The notes beneath the pieces are model-generated. The model was not told the DNA's origin. It was given only the letters and a program-made list of their open reading frames with translations, and made no database searches. Source: JBCCAG01 sp050330955 (lineage in GTDB: Bacteria; Cyanobacteriota; Cyanobacteriia; CAKZMO01). Taken from it: a DNA stretch of 9,888 bases. The stretch covers positions 1 to 9,888 of the forward strand of contig JBHJHJ010000126.1 of assembly GCA_050330955.1 (NCBI GenBank), read 5' to 3'. This document shows positions 1-7,011 of the stretch, one piece after another (the first letter of the stretch is position 1; each line of letters starts with the position of its first letter). The translations under genes were made by a program, and so were the position numbers.

Positions 1-352
1 TATCGCTTCTGGGCGTATCTTGATTTGCTGTGTGCTTGCGTTTTCCAAAGCTCTTGTGTCGCTAGGCGTCAGATCTCTACCCTAGACCCTGCATCGTTCA
101 GCGTGGCTGTTGATTTCCGTACAACCACGCTAAACACGTACCAGTTGGGATAGGGGTCGGGGGTGAGGGCCTTCGATACGCCAAACAGATACCACGGCAT
201 GTACGTGTCCCTGCCATGGGTTAGGGCGTAGGACAGGGTTTATCAAGGTCAGGCCAAAATCAGTTTGTTAGACTAAATAGATGCAGGGCGCCCTAGACAC
301 GACGCCAGCAGCTATTTTGCCTTTCGAACTCCTTTAGGACACCACCCAGGCT
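1..352. other. Left-edge region with no recognised gene
   Basis: No protein or RNA gene can be supported here. Frame 1 on the + strand is open from the window edge to a TAG at 151-153 (about 50 codons). It could be the tail of a gene starting outside the window, but the translation resembles nothing I know and looks like low-quality coding sequence. An inverted repeat, AGCGTGG (100-106) and CCACGCT (125-131), has an 18-base loop and no T-tract, so it is only a weak terminator candidate. The tldD promoter must lie in or upstream of this stretch, but no clear -35/-10 pair is visible. Confidence 0.5.
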
Positions 353-1819
353 ATGACCTCCACCCTTCTTTCTAAAGAACTGCCTACCCTGAGCTACGAT
401 ACCCCCCGCGATCGCTTTGGGGAATCTTGGCGATCGCCGCTATCGACGCTGCTGGGTTTGGGTCGCGCAGCGGGGGCAGATTTTGTTGAATTTTTTCTAG
501 AGCGCGTCAACTACATTAGCTGCCTGGCTGAAGAAGACGCCATTACGAGCATCACGCCCCAGCTCTCCACAGGGGCAGGGGTGAGAGTCTTCTTGGGTAA
601 GGGAGACTGCTACGTCAGCACTAACGACTTGAGTTTTACGGGCCTCAGGTCAGCCTTAGAAAAGGCGCTCTCGATTCTGGGACTGCACATTCCCGCGCCC
701 AACTCCTACGTCCCTGAGACCAACCTAGAGCTGCTGCGGGACTATGTGGCGGTTCACGGCAAGGACCAGTGGCTGAAGGGCACTAGCTCATTTGAGGAAA
801 TGGGCGATATTCTGCTGCGCTCAACGGCCCAGCTCGAGAAAACAGGGAGCCACATCCAGTCCCGCCGGGCGTCTTACTTCCGCGACTGGCAAGAGGTGCT
901 GGTGGCGGCTAGCGACGGCACCTTCGCCCACGACATTCGCCTCACTCAGTCTGTGGGCTGTAACCTACTGTGCGCGGACGGCGATCACCGCTCCTCCATC
1001 GGCAAGCGTCTAGGCAGCACAGGAGACCCAGCCTTCCTACGAACCTGGAACTCCGCCAGCACCGCTGAAGAGATTGCGGAATCCGCCGGAAAGATGCTGT
1101 ACGCCGACTATGTGGAGTCGGGCACCTACCCGGTGATCATGGCCAACCACTTTGGCGGCGTCATTTTTCATGAGGCTTGCGGGCACCTGCTAGAGACCAC
1201 GCAAATCGAGCGTCAGACCACCCCCTTTGCCGACAAGAAAGGCGAGAAAATTGCCCACGAGAGCCTGACCGCATGGGACGAGGGCCGCTCCGATAAGGAA
1301 TTTGGCAGTATCGATATGGACGACGAAGGCATGCCGGCCCAGCGCACCCTGCTGATCGAAAACGGCATTCTGAAGAACTTCCTGAGCGATCGCGCTGGGT
1401 CGGTGCGTACGGGCCACCCCCGCACTGGCAGCGGTCGTCGGCAAAGCTACGCCTTTGCAGCGGCGAGCCGGATGCGCAACACCTACATCGCGCCGGGTGA
1501 CTACTCGGTTGAGGATCTGTTCGCTTCAGTGGAGAAGGGGATCTACTGTAAGAAAATGGGCGGCGGCAGCGTTGGCCCCACAGGCGAATTCAACTTTGGG
1601 GTGGATGAGGCCTATTTGATTGAGAATGGCGAGATCACCAAGCCGCTCAAGGGGGCGATTTTGATTGGGGAGGCGAAGGAGATTATGAACAAGATTTCCA
1701 TGTGCTCCCAGGATCTGGGCCTGGCGGCGGGGTTCTGCGGTTCGATTAGCGGTAGGGTCTACGTCACGGTGGGCCAGCCCCACATTAAGGTGGACGACAT
1801 CACCATTGGTGGCCGGTAA
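353..1819 (+). CDS. tldD: TldD, metalloprotease subunit
   Basis: This is the catalytic subunit of the TldD/TldE (PmbA) zinc metalloprotease. In E. coli the heterodimer degrades unfolded peptides, trims the microcin B17 leader and processes CcdA; it is cytoplasmic. The protein has 488 residues, close to E. coli TldD (about 480). The zinc motif HEACGH is at residues 273-278, matching the family HExxxH. The expected third metal ligand, a cysteine near the C-terminus, is C462 in the segment AGFCGS. Glycine-rich stretches such as GGGSVGPTGEFNFG (about 400-413) are typical of the family. The ATG at 353 gives a family-length N-terminus. No strong Shine-Dalgarno precedes it (AGGA at 336-339 is too far), which is common in cyanobacteria. 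tldE follows in the same direction after 138 bases. The family assignment is firm; the cyanobacterial substrate is unknown. Confidence 0.96.
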   Translation: MTSTLLSKELPTLSYDTPRDRFGESWRSPLSTLLGLGRAAGADFVEFFLERVNYISCLAEEDAITSITPQLSTGAGVRVFLGKGDCYVSTNDLSFTGLRSALEKALSILGLHIPAPNSYVPETNLELLRDYVAVHGKDQWLKGTSSFEEMGDILLRSTAQLEKTGSHIQSRRASYFRDWQEVLVAASDGTFAHDIRLTQSVGCNLLCADGDHRSSIGKRLGSTGDPAFLRTWNSASTAEEIAESAGKMLYADYVESGTYPVIMANHFGGVIFHEACGHLLETTQIERQTTPFADKKGEKIAHESLTAWDEGRSDKEFGSIDMDDEGMPAQRTLLIENGILKNFLSDRAGSVRTGHPRTGSGRRQSYAFAAASRMRNTYIAPGDYSVEDLFASVEKGIYCKKMGGGSVGPTGEFNFGVDEAYLIENGEITKPLKGAILIGEAKEIMNKISMCSQDLGLAAGFCGSISGRVYVTVGQPHIKVDDITIGGR

Positions 1820-1957
1820 TCGCCCCATCCGTATCCTCGCCAGGGCGATCGGCTGGTCGCCCCGTCCATATCCTTGTAAGGCGAATGGCCATTCGCCCCT
1901 ACCACCCGAAACCTCTACGCGGCCAATCGGCCGATCGCCCCAATACCCCGATAAATC
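1820..1957. repeat. Degenerate tandem repeat with palindromes between tldD and tldE
   Basis: The heptamer TCGCCCC recurs at 1820, 1857, 1893 and 1935, a spacing of 37, 36 and 42 bases, so the spacer is built from about four diverged units and begins right after the tldD stop. The first two units align well (TCGCCCC-R-TCC-R-TATCCT). Just before three of the heptamers lies a different foldable element. These are GGGCGA/TCGCCC (1843-1848 and 1857-1862, loop 8), the perfect palindrome GGCGAATGGCCATTCGCC (1880-1897), and ATCGGCCGAT (1926-1935). The 18-mers at 1846-1863 and 1924-1941 differ at 3 positions. It resembles the short palindromic intergenic repeats common in cyanobacterial genomes. In the tldD-tldE transcript it would fold into hairpins and could affect mRNA stability or relative translation (inference). 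Confidence 0.75.
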
Positions 1958-3295
1958 ATGCCTACCGTTGACAACATTGCCTCCAACGCCGAAACCATCG
2001 CCCGCCAAATGGGCATCGAAAAATATGACATTTACGGCTCTTCCGTAGACGAGAACAGCGCCCAGGTAGACCACGGCGAACCCAAGCAGGTGAAAGCCTC
2101 CAACCGCTCCAGCGTCATTGTACGCGTCTGGAACGACGAAGGCACGTTAGGCGTCACATCTACCACCGACGTAGACCCCACCGGCCTTGAGCTGGCGCTC
2201 AAGACGGCACAAGCCGCCAGCACCTTTGGCCCCAAGGAGAACATTCCTGACTTTAGCCCTGAGGCCCAGGCTGAGATGGACAGCCCCGGCAATCAGACCG
2301 CCCCGCAGGTGGAAGTGTCTCGCCTGATTGATACGCTCGTGGGCGCGGAGAAGCAGCTTCTAGATGCTCATCCGGCGATCGCAGGCGTACCCTACAACGG
2401 CCTGTCCCAGCGGGATGTGGAGAAGTTTTACCTCAACAGCAACGGCGCCCGTCGCCAAGAGGCCTGCTCCTACGCCTCACTGTATCTCTACAGTAAGACT
2501 GAGCAAGAAGGGCGCAAGCCCCGCAGCGCTGGAGCCTACCGTGTTAGCCGCAGCTTTGACAAGCTCGACATTGACGGCTGCCTTGAGGAGGCGGCAGAGA
2601 AGACCATCAGCCACCTCAACTACGAGAAGATTAAGTCAGGCAAGTATCAAGTGGTTTTCTCCCCAGAGGCTTTCCTGAGCCTGTTCGGTGCGTTTTCTAA
2701 CCTGTTCAACGCCCAGCGCATTTTAGATAAGCAGAGCCTCTCCACACCAGACTCCCTCGGTAAAGCGATCGCCTCACCGCTGCTGTCGGTGAACGATGAC
2801 GCCCGCCACCCCGAAAACGTCGCCCTAGAGACCTTTGATGGGGAAGGCACCCCCACCCGCCAAGTGCCCCTGGTGACCGATGGCGTGCTTACGAGCTTCA
2901 TCCACAGCGCTGGCACCGCCAAACGAATGGGAGCAACGCCTACGGGAAACGCTGGCATCGGCGCCAAGGTGAGCGTGGGCTCTAACTTCTACCACGTTTT
3001 TGGTAAGCCTGGGGAGGGCAGCTTTGATCTAGAGAGCAGCGACGGCACGCTGCTAATCGACGACCTCAGTGCGATTCACGCCGGGGTCAACGCCCTGCAG
3101 GGGTCTTTCTCGCTTCCCTTCGACGGCTGGCTCATCCGCGGTGGAGAACGCATCAGCGTCGATTCTGCCACCATCGCAGGGGATATCCGTGAGGTGCTCA
3201 AGTCCATCATTCACGTTGAGCCAGAGGCGGAGGTCACCCCCGGTGGGATCTGTCCGCGGGTGTGGATGGAAGGTCTTTCCGTAACAGGAGAGTAA
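1958..3295 (+). CDS. tldE: TldE/PmbA, metalloprotease partner subunit
   Basis: This is the non-catalytic partner of TldD; together they form the TldD/E peptidase that cleaves unfolded peptides and, in some bacteria, RiPP leader peptides. The 445 residues match E. coli PmbA (about 450). The C-terminal part carries family signatures: the TKRMGATPTGNAGIG-like segment (here AKRM..., residues 321-335), LQGSFSLPFDGWLIRGGER (380-398) and the VTPGGICPRVWMEGLSV tail. Where TldD has HEACGH, TldE reads FLSLFGAFSNLF (residues 239-250), so the metal-binding histidines are absent, as is normal for this subunit. The ATG at 1958 gives a start typical of the family; no Shine-Dalgarno is evident upstream, where the spacer is repeat-derived. 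Same strand as tldD and probably co-transcribed. The gene ends 43 bases before the convergent cbiT stop, with no obvious terminator between. Confidence 0.95.
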   Translation: MPTVDNIASNAETIARQMGIEKYDIYGSSVDENSAQVDHGEPKQVKASNRSSVIVRVWNDEGTLGVTSTTDVDPTGLELALKTAQAASTFGPKENIPDFSPEAQAEMDSPGNQTAPQVEVSRLIDTLVGAEKQLLDAHPAIAGVPYNGLSQRDVEKFYLNSNGARRQEACSYASLYLYSKTEQEGRKPRSAGAYRVSRSFDKLDIDGCLEEAAEKTISHLNYEKIKSGKYQVVFSPEAFLSLFGAFSNLFNAQRILDKQSLSTPDSLGKAIASPLLSVNDDARHPENVALETFDGEGTPTRQVPLVTDGVLTSFIHSAGTAKRMGATPTGNAGIGAKVSVGSNFYHVFGKPGEGSFDLESSDGTLLIDDLSAIHAGVNALQGSFSLPFDGWLIRGGERISVDSATIAGDIREVLKSIIHVEPEAEVTPGGICPRVWMEGLSVTGE

Positions 3296-3338
3296 GCCCG
3301 TCTCGTGTGACATCTGCAAGCCTGTTTCACCTAAAAAC

Positions 3339-3938
3339 CTAGTCCAACTTTTCGCCGCTGAGCACAAATACCGGGTCAGCGGCGACAAACGCCTGGCGGT
3401 TGCCCCGGGTTTCCAGGTGGTTCACCGCGGACTGAACGACTTCAATGTGCCTCGCATGTAGCTCTGATAGCCCCTCTGAGAGGGCGTAAAGCTCGTCTAG
3501 GCTGTAGGCGGTGGCAACCATGCGGCCCTCATCGGCCAAATACCGCCAGGCCTGCACCAAAATCTCCTTAATCGCCCGTCCCCCCTCAATGCAAATGCAG
3601 TCTGGGGAGTCGGGCAAATCTGCAAAGCAGTCAGGTGCACTTCCCTGCACCACCTGCACATTAGTCACGCCAAAGCGATCGCAGTTGAGCTGAATTAGAT
3701 GGGCAACGTCTTCGTCTCGCTCGACGGCAATGATGCGGCTATCCGGGCACAGCAGCCCCACTTCAACTGGGATGGTGCCGGTGCCCGCGCCGATGTCCCA
3801 AAAGATGGAATCTGATTTGAGCCGCAGATGGGAAATGAGCAGCAGACGGATTTCCCGCTGGCTCATAGGAATGCCGGGAAGCCGCTCGAAGAGGCGATCG
3901 GGAATGCCAGGGGTTCGGTAGGGCCAAAGCGATGCCAT
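3339..3938 (-). CDS. cbiT: CbiT, cobalt-precorrin-6B C15-methyltransferase (decarboxylating)
   Basis: CbiT is an S-adenosylmethionine-dependent methyltransferase of corrin-ring biosynthesis. It methylates C15 of cobalt-precorrin-6B and decarboxylates the C12 acetate on the way to vitamin B12/pseudocobalamin. The 199 residues match stand-alone CbiT (about 190-200) rather than the CobL fusion, which carries an additional CbiE domain. The N-terminal signature PGIPMSQREIR (residues 21-31) is typical of CbiT. The SAM-binding loop DIGAGTG is at 48-54, the acidic residue ending strand 2 is E73, and CICIEGG (114-120) is also conserved. The ATG at 3938 gives the normal N-terminus, with no clear Shine-Dalgarno. 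No other cobalamin genes lie in the window; cyanobacterial cob/cbi genes are often scattered, so this is not odd. It runs convergent to tldE. Confidence 0.92.
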   Translation of the reverse strand: MASLWPYRTPGIPDRLFERLPGIPMSQREIRLLLISHLRLKSDSIFWDIGAGTGTIPVEVGLLCPDSRIIAVERDEDVAHLIQLNCDRFGVTNVQVVQGSAPDCFADLPDSPDCICIEGGRAIKEILVQAWRYLADEGRMVATAYSLDELYALSEGLSELHARHIEVVQSAVNHLETRGNRQAFVAADPVFVLSGEKLD

Positions 3939-4017
3939 CAGGACTCAGGGCCAAAATGATGGCGCAGCGCTGGAAATGCCTTGAGCCGATCGCTTGGAGG
4001 CAGGTAGGCAGAATTTA

Positions 4018-4089
4018 TGGGTCGCCTGGGACTCGAACCCAGAACAAATCGGTTAAAAGCCGAGTACTCTACCATTGAGCTAGCGACCC
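4018..4089 (-). tRNA. trnK-UUU: tRNA-Lys (anticodon UUU)
   Basis: A complete 72-base cloverleaf is visible on the - strand without an encoded CCA. The acceptor stem is GGGTCGC paired with GCGACCC, with discriminator A at 4018. The D-arm is GCTC-loop-GAGT. The anticodon loop CTTTTAA has TTT at its centre. The T-arm is CTGGG-TTCGAGT-CCCAG. The anticodon stem CTCGG/CCGAT has one terminal C-T mismatch; as far as I recall cyanobacterial tRNA-Lys shares this. It decodes AAA/AAG lysine codons. It lies between cbiT and the divergent exported-protein gene. Confidence 0.97.
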
Positions 4090-4394
4090 GTTTATTATGG
4101 CCAATTGAGCTGTGCAGCCCAAATTGGCGGACGGTATACCAATATATCGCATGACTCGCCGGTTGTGCGAATCAATTAGCTGATTTAATTGGCATTTTCA
4201 ATTTAGCACCCAATTACCTTAAAGTGCTCTGGCTACGGCGTCAAACTTTACCGCCATAGGTGCCGCAGAAAATTCTGTCCAGCATGGCGTGCTTGATCTA
4301 TGGGTCAGCGCCCTTAAATGGAGAAGGTGTCCAAGTTCAGACCTGGATTCATCGACGCCCTTGCTCTTCAAGCCCACCTCATCTGGAGTTTCCT
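4090..4394. other. AT-rich intergenic region between tRNA-Lys and exported-protein gene
   Basis: This 305-base stretch is clearly more AT-rich than its surroundings, as expected for back-to-back promoters of tRNA-Lys (-) and the exported protein (+). An inverted repeat, GCCAATT (4100-4106) and AATTGGC (4122-4128), encloses 15 bases, and the related AATTGGC recurs near 4187-4193. The + frame is open from an ATG-less start near 4260 into the downstream gene, but the encoded 45 residues look non-coding and would bury the signal peptide. No confident promoter pair was found on either strand. Confidence 0.45.
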
Positions 4395-4889
4395 ATGACA
4401 CGCTCCCTTAAAGCTTTAGCGGTTTATCTCTGCCTTGCCGCATTGACGATGCTGTGGATCGTTGCCCCTACAGGCGCGGGTGCAGCGGCGGATGGCTCTG
4501 GGGCGCCAGCCTCTGTTCAGGCACAGCGCCAGCCAGCGGGACCTGAGGTTCCATCCTTCGACTTTCTGCGATCGCCGCCGGTAGGGCGGGTCAGCCCCGA
4601 AAGCGGCAGCCTTAGCATCCAGCTGATTAACACCATCGGCGCACCGATCACCTATCAGGTGGTGACCGATACCGCGCAGCGATCGCTCCCCGCCAACTCA
4701 GATATTGTGCTGCAGAACCTGTCTTTGCCGGTGAGCATCTTTCTCTATCGCCCTGACACTGGCCTAATTCAGGCAACGGCGGCTACCGAACCGGGTCAGC
4801 TCCAGGTTACCCTCGAGGCCGCTACGGACCTGGCTGATAACGTCCGCAGCATTGAGTTAGACGACGCGGGCTACGTGTTTTTTGAGTAG
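4395..4889 (+). CDS. Predicted exported protein of unknown function
   Basis: I do not recognise this 164-residue protein. It begins MTRSLK followed by a hydrophobic segment (about residues 7-28) and an AGAAA-type region, a good Sec signal peptide with cleavage likely near residue 30. A low-complexity Ala/Pro/Gln linker (about 30-55) follows. The rest (about 60-164) is rich in Ser, Thr and Ile/Val with alternating hydrophobic residues, suggesting a small beta-sandwich-like domain. It has no cysteines in the mature part and no catalytic motif. The mature protein should lie in the periplasm or outside the cell. I chose the ATG at 4395 because GGAG at 4385-4388 sits 6 bases upstream and the signal peptide starts directly there. 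It converges on the yajQ gene (63-base gap). Confidence 0.75.
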   Translation: MTRSLKALAVYLCLAALTMLWIVAPTGAGAAADGSGAPASVQAQRQPAGPEVPSFDFLRSPPVGRVSPESGSLSIQLINTIGAPITYQVVTDTAQRSLPANSDIVLQNLSLPVSIFLYRPDTGLIQATAATEPGQLQVTLEAATDLADNVRSIELDDAGYVFFE

Positions 4890-4934
4890 CCGGTTTGACG
4901 GGCAGTGGAGGTGTGATGTCAGAAACGCAGTCCG

Positions 4935-4950
4935 CTGTGTCAGTACACAG
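4935..4950. terminator. Small hairpin between convergent genes, possible bidirectional terminator
   Basis: CTGTGT (4935-4940) and ACACAG (4945-4950) form a perfect 6-base stem with a CAGT loop. It sits between the stop of the exported-protein gene (4889) and the stop of the yajQ-family gene (4953). Outer bases CCGC/GCGG can extend it with a bulge. There is no T-tract on either strand, so it may only be a stability hairpin. Confidence 0.3.
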
Positions 4951-4952
4951 GC

Positions 4953-5444
4953 CTAGCGGTAGTTTGTGAACTGGAGGGCAACGGGATAGTCCTCCTGCTT
5001 GAGCCGGTTAATCACGGTCTGCAGGTCATCCTTAGACTTGCTGGTGACCCGAACGGCGTCGCCCTGAATCGAGGCCTGGATCTTGTTGAACTCGTCTCGA
5101 ATCAGCTTAGAAATCTTCTTAGCCAGTTCGGTGCTAATGCCCTTTTTTAGGGTCACCACCTGCCGCACCCGCGTGCCCGTAGCCGATTCGATGGGGCCAT
5201 AGTCAAAAATTTTCAGGGATAGGTTGCGCTTGACCGCCTTGGTCTGCATCACGTCGTGCACCGTTTGCAGGGTGAACTCACTGTCAGTGGTGATGGTGAT
5301 AGTGTCGTCCCCCAGCTCAAGGCTGGTGTCGGTACTTTTAAGGTCGTACCGACTCTTGATTTCGCGGCGGGCTTGATCGAGAGCGTTGACTAACTCTTGA
5401 CGATCAAAGTCGCTGACGACATCGAAGGAGTAGGAAGAAGCCAT
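4953..5444 (-). CDS. yajQ: YajQ-family (DUF520) nucleotide-binding protein
   Basis: This is a YajQ/UPF0234 protein of two ferredoxin-like domains. Characterised members bind nucleic acids or nucleotides, and the Xanthomonas homologue binds cyclic di-GMP and acts with a transcription regulator; the cyanobacterial role is not established. The 163 residues match the family length. The N-terminal signature SFDVVSDFDRQEL (residues 6-18), the SRYDLK motif (31-36), the QGDAVRVTSKSKDDLQ segment (127-142) and the terminal ALQFTNYR are all family hallmarks. The ATG at 5444 begins exactly at the conserved MASSYSFD. It lies 36 bases downstream of the MAPEG gene on the same strand and may share its transcript. 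It is cytosolic, with no signal peptide or membrane segment. Confidence 0.93.
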   Translation of the reverse strand: MASSYSFDVVSDFDRQELVNALDQARREIKSRYDLKSTDTSLELGDDTITITTDSEFTLQTVHDVMQTKAVKRNLSLKIFDYGPIESATGTRVRQVVTLKKGISTELAKKISKLIRDEFNKIQASIQGDAVRVTSKSKDDLQTVINRLKQEDYPVALQFTNYR

Positions 5445-5480
5445 AGGTCAGGTACCAGTGTTGTAGGACAAAAAGCGATT

Positions 5481-5924
5481 TTAAGCGCGCAGGCTCAGAA
5501 TGAACAGCGTAAAGGTTCCAATGGAGCCAACGCCGAACATCAGCGATCGCAGCGGCGCCACATTTAAGATGTAGAACACCGAATAGAGGGCGCGAGCGGC
5601 GACGTGGGCGATGGCAGCGATCGTTGCCAAGGTAGAGTCAACGCCTGTGACGTAGGCCATTAGCGCTGCGGCTGAAAACAGAATGAAGGCCTCAAAGCAG
5701 TTTTGGTGGGCCCAAGTGGCCCGCTGGGCGAACTGAGGCAGCTTGCTGGTGAGGGCCCGGGGTGTGGCAAACATCTGCAGGGGAGCGTCCATCTGCGTGC
5801 TGGTGTTGACGCGCCCGTAAGCTACCACTAGGAACGGGAAGTAGACCAAAAGGGCGTCTATGAGAATGCAGTAGAGAAGAACGGTTGACGTCGGTGGCAT
5901 GATTAGAAAGATGGCGGACGGCAT
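5481..5924 (-). CDS. MAPEG-family integral membrane protein
   Basis: This is a member of the MAPEG superfamily (membrane-associated proteins in eicosanoid and glutathione metabolism, PF01124). The 147 residues contain about four membrane helices (roughly 14-35, 75-93, 97-120 and 124-144). The loop RATWAHQNCFEAF (68-80), after helix 1, and HVAARALYSVFYILN (107-121) in helix 3 are typical of bacterial MAPEG proteins. Eukaryotic members are glutathione-dependent transferases or isomerases; most bacterial ones have no proven substrate, so no enzyme activity is claimed. The ATG at 5924 is used, but the methionine at residue 9 (5900) would also leave all helices intact, and neither has a good ribosome site. 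It is followed by the yajQ-family gene after 36 bases. Confidence 0.88.
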   Translation of the reverse strand: MPSAIFLIMPPTSTVLLYCILIDALLVYFPFLVVAYGRVNTSTQMDAPLQMFATPRALTSKLPQFAQRATWAHQNCFEAFILFSAAALMAYVTGVDSTLATIAAIAHVAARALYSVFYILNVAPLRSLMFGVGSIGTFTLFILSLRA

Positions 5925-6006
5925 AGTCTCTATGCTACAGCCTTAGATCCGTCTGCCCCACCCAGACAACGTATTGAGCAATCGGCCGGGCGCCACAGCC
6001 AAGCCG

Positions 6007-6510
6007 CTAATCCAGGAAGAAAGGCGTAACCACCTTACGCTGCTCTTCGGCGTCCTGGCAGGTTTTGATCAGAGTATGGCTGTCGTGAAACATGAAGCAA
6101 ATGAGCTGCTGACATCGGGAGATGATCTCCTGATTGCACAAAGCGCTCGCCTCAGCCAGCGACAGGGTGTCGTGGTCTGGGTTTTCCACCAGGTGAATCA
6201 CGTCCTCCAGCTGCTTACGCGACTCGCGAGGCTGTCGCTTGAGGCTTTGGGGCAGAATTACCGTCAACAGGTTGGGATCAGCCTGCATTGCTCCTCGAAT
6301 CGCGGCAGAATTGGTGCCCGTAGCGCCCGATGTCAGTACTGAATTGCCCGCCTGCACCAGCGCAAAGCTCATGAGCTCAATCAGCTTTTGATGCGTAATC
6401 GGAACGTGGCGTGAGCCGAGAATCGCAATTCGCTTTGACCCCGTTTGCTGAATTGCTGCCAGCTCCTGTAAATATGTATCTACCTTTGGGATGTCGAGTG
6501 ACTGACTCAA
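6007..6510 (-). CDS. DprA-like single-domain Rossmann protein
   Basis: This 167-residue protein resembles the short cyanobacterial proteins annotated as DNA recombination-mediator protein A. It is far shorter than true DprA (about 300-380 residues) and consists of one Rossmann-like domain. The motifs GSRHVP (residues 32-37) and SGATGTNSAAIRGA (61-74) correspond to the GSR and SGxARGID regions of DprA/SLOG folds, but the ARGID-type sequence is changed. It probably binds a nucleotide-like ligand; a role in natural transformation is not shown. The start is TTG at 6510: a stop lies in frame at 6526-6528, no ATG or GTG comes in between, and MSQSL...PKVDT is the N-terminus I remember for homologues. 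It overlaps the stop of the upstream Uma2 remnant by 4 bases (TTGA). No Shine-Dalgarno is present. Confidence 0.75.
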   Translation of the reverse strand: MSQSLDIPKVDTYLQELAAIQQTGSKRIAILGSRHVPITHQKLIELMSFALVQAGNSVLTSGATGTNSAAIRGAMQADPNLLTVILPQSLKRQPRESRKQLEDVIHLVENPDHDTLSLAEASALCNQEIISRCQQLICFMFHDSHTLIKTCQDAEEQRKVVTPFFLD

Positions 6511-7011
6511 GGAGGTTCGGAGGCGTTACAACTTCGATATTCTACCAGGTGTCTGAGCATTTGTAGCGAATGCCCCGGCTGGGTGGTCTTTAACAACCAA
6601 CCCAATCGCACCCCGTTATCCCGATACTCATACATCTTTGCTTGGGCAGTCTCTAGATCATCACGAGGCGACATCAGTTCTAAAACAAAATTAGGTGCAA
6701 TGGGAGGAAACTTCTCCTGCGCTTCAGCAGAAAGCTCATTCCCCCCGCGCTTGCTGAACCCAAGCGATATCCGGCGATCGCTTTGCGCCATTGGGTAGTC
6801 TGAAACAGGTAGAAGAGTCAAACCCCACACCTAGCGTTGCTTGGCGATTCCAAATGCCAAAATTAACCACCAGCTAAAGTTGCGATTACCCGTTTCTCTA
6901 CCCGTTGGGGCCACAATTACAATCTCTCCACTGGCGTTACGCTCAAGTTTGGCATTAGGATTAGCTCGACACAGCTAAAAAACTGGTCCTCTGAGCCTAG
7001 CTCTAAAACAT
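6507..7011 (-). pseudogene. Uma2-family gene remnant with several frameshifts
   Basis: Reading all - strand frames recovers most of one Uma2 (PF05685, PD-(D/E)XK-like fold) protein. The order is VLELGSEDQFF, LCRANPNAKLERN, GEIVIVAPTGRETGNRN, then VGFDSSTCFRLPNGAKRSPD and EKFPPIAPNFVLELMSPRDD, ending in KMYEYRDNGVRLGWLL. The frame changes three times. After TTTTTT (6977-6982) one base appears lost from TTTTTT[G]AGCTG, giving TAG. At 6831-6834 CGC[C]TAGGT lost a C, giving TAG. The run of six G (plus-strand C at 6741-6746) appears to have gained one base, changing a likely RWNEL into RGGNEL. The last 40-50 residues of the usual family length are missing: the frame ends at TGA 6507-6509, on the start of the DprA-like gene. 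The 6830-6507 stretch stays open (107 codons) but would be a truncated protein. Confidence 0.85.

Noticed and set aside
100..131. Inverted repeat AGCGTGG/CCACGCT as a terminator of an upstream gene
   Set aside because: The loop is 18 bases, there is no T-tract, and no upstream gene can be recognised in the window.
1820..1957. CRISPR-like array, because units recur every 36-42 bases
   Set aside because: Repeats are short and diverged, the intervening sequence is itself related between units, and no cas gene is present.
1526..2074. Long open frame on the - strand (182 codons) across the tldD end and the spacer
   Set aside because: It lies antisense to tldD and the repeat-filled spacer, its translation is unlike any family, and codon structure is explained by the GC-rich sense genes.
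4094..4127. Possible tRNA-Lys promoter (TTGGGC, 17 bases, CATAAT on the - strand)
   Set aside because: The -10 box would end only 4 bases from the mature tRNA 5' end, so transcription would begin inside the tRNA.
4260..4394. Longer N-terminus for the exported protein starting at 4260
   Set aside because: It would put 45 non-conserved-looking residues before a good signal peptide, and the ATG at 4395 has GGAG at proper spacing.
5974..6342. 122-codon + strand open frame antisense to the DprA-like gene
   Set aside because: The - strand product has clear family motifs; the + strand translation has none and no ribosome site.
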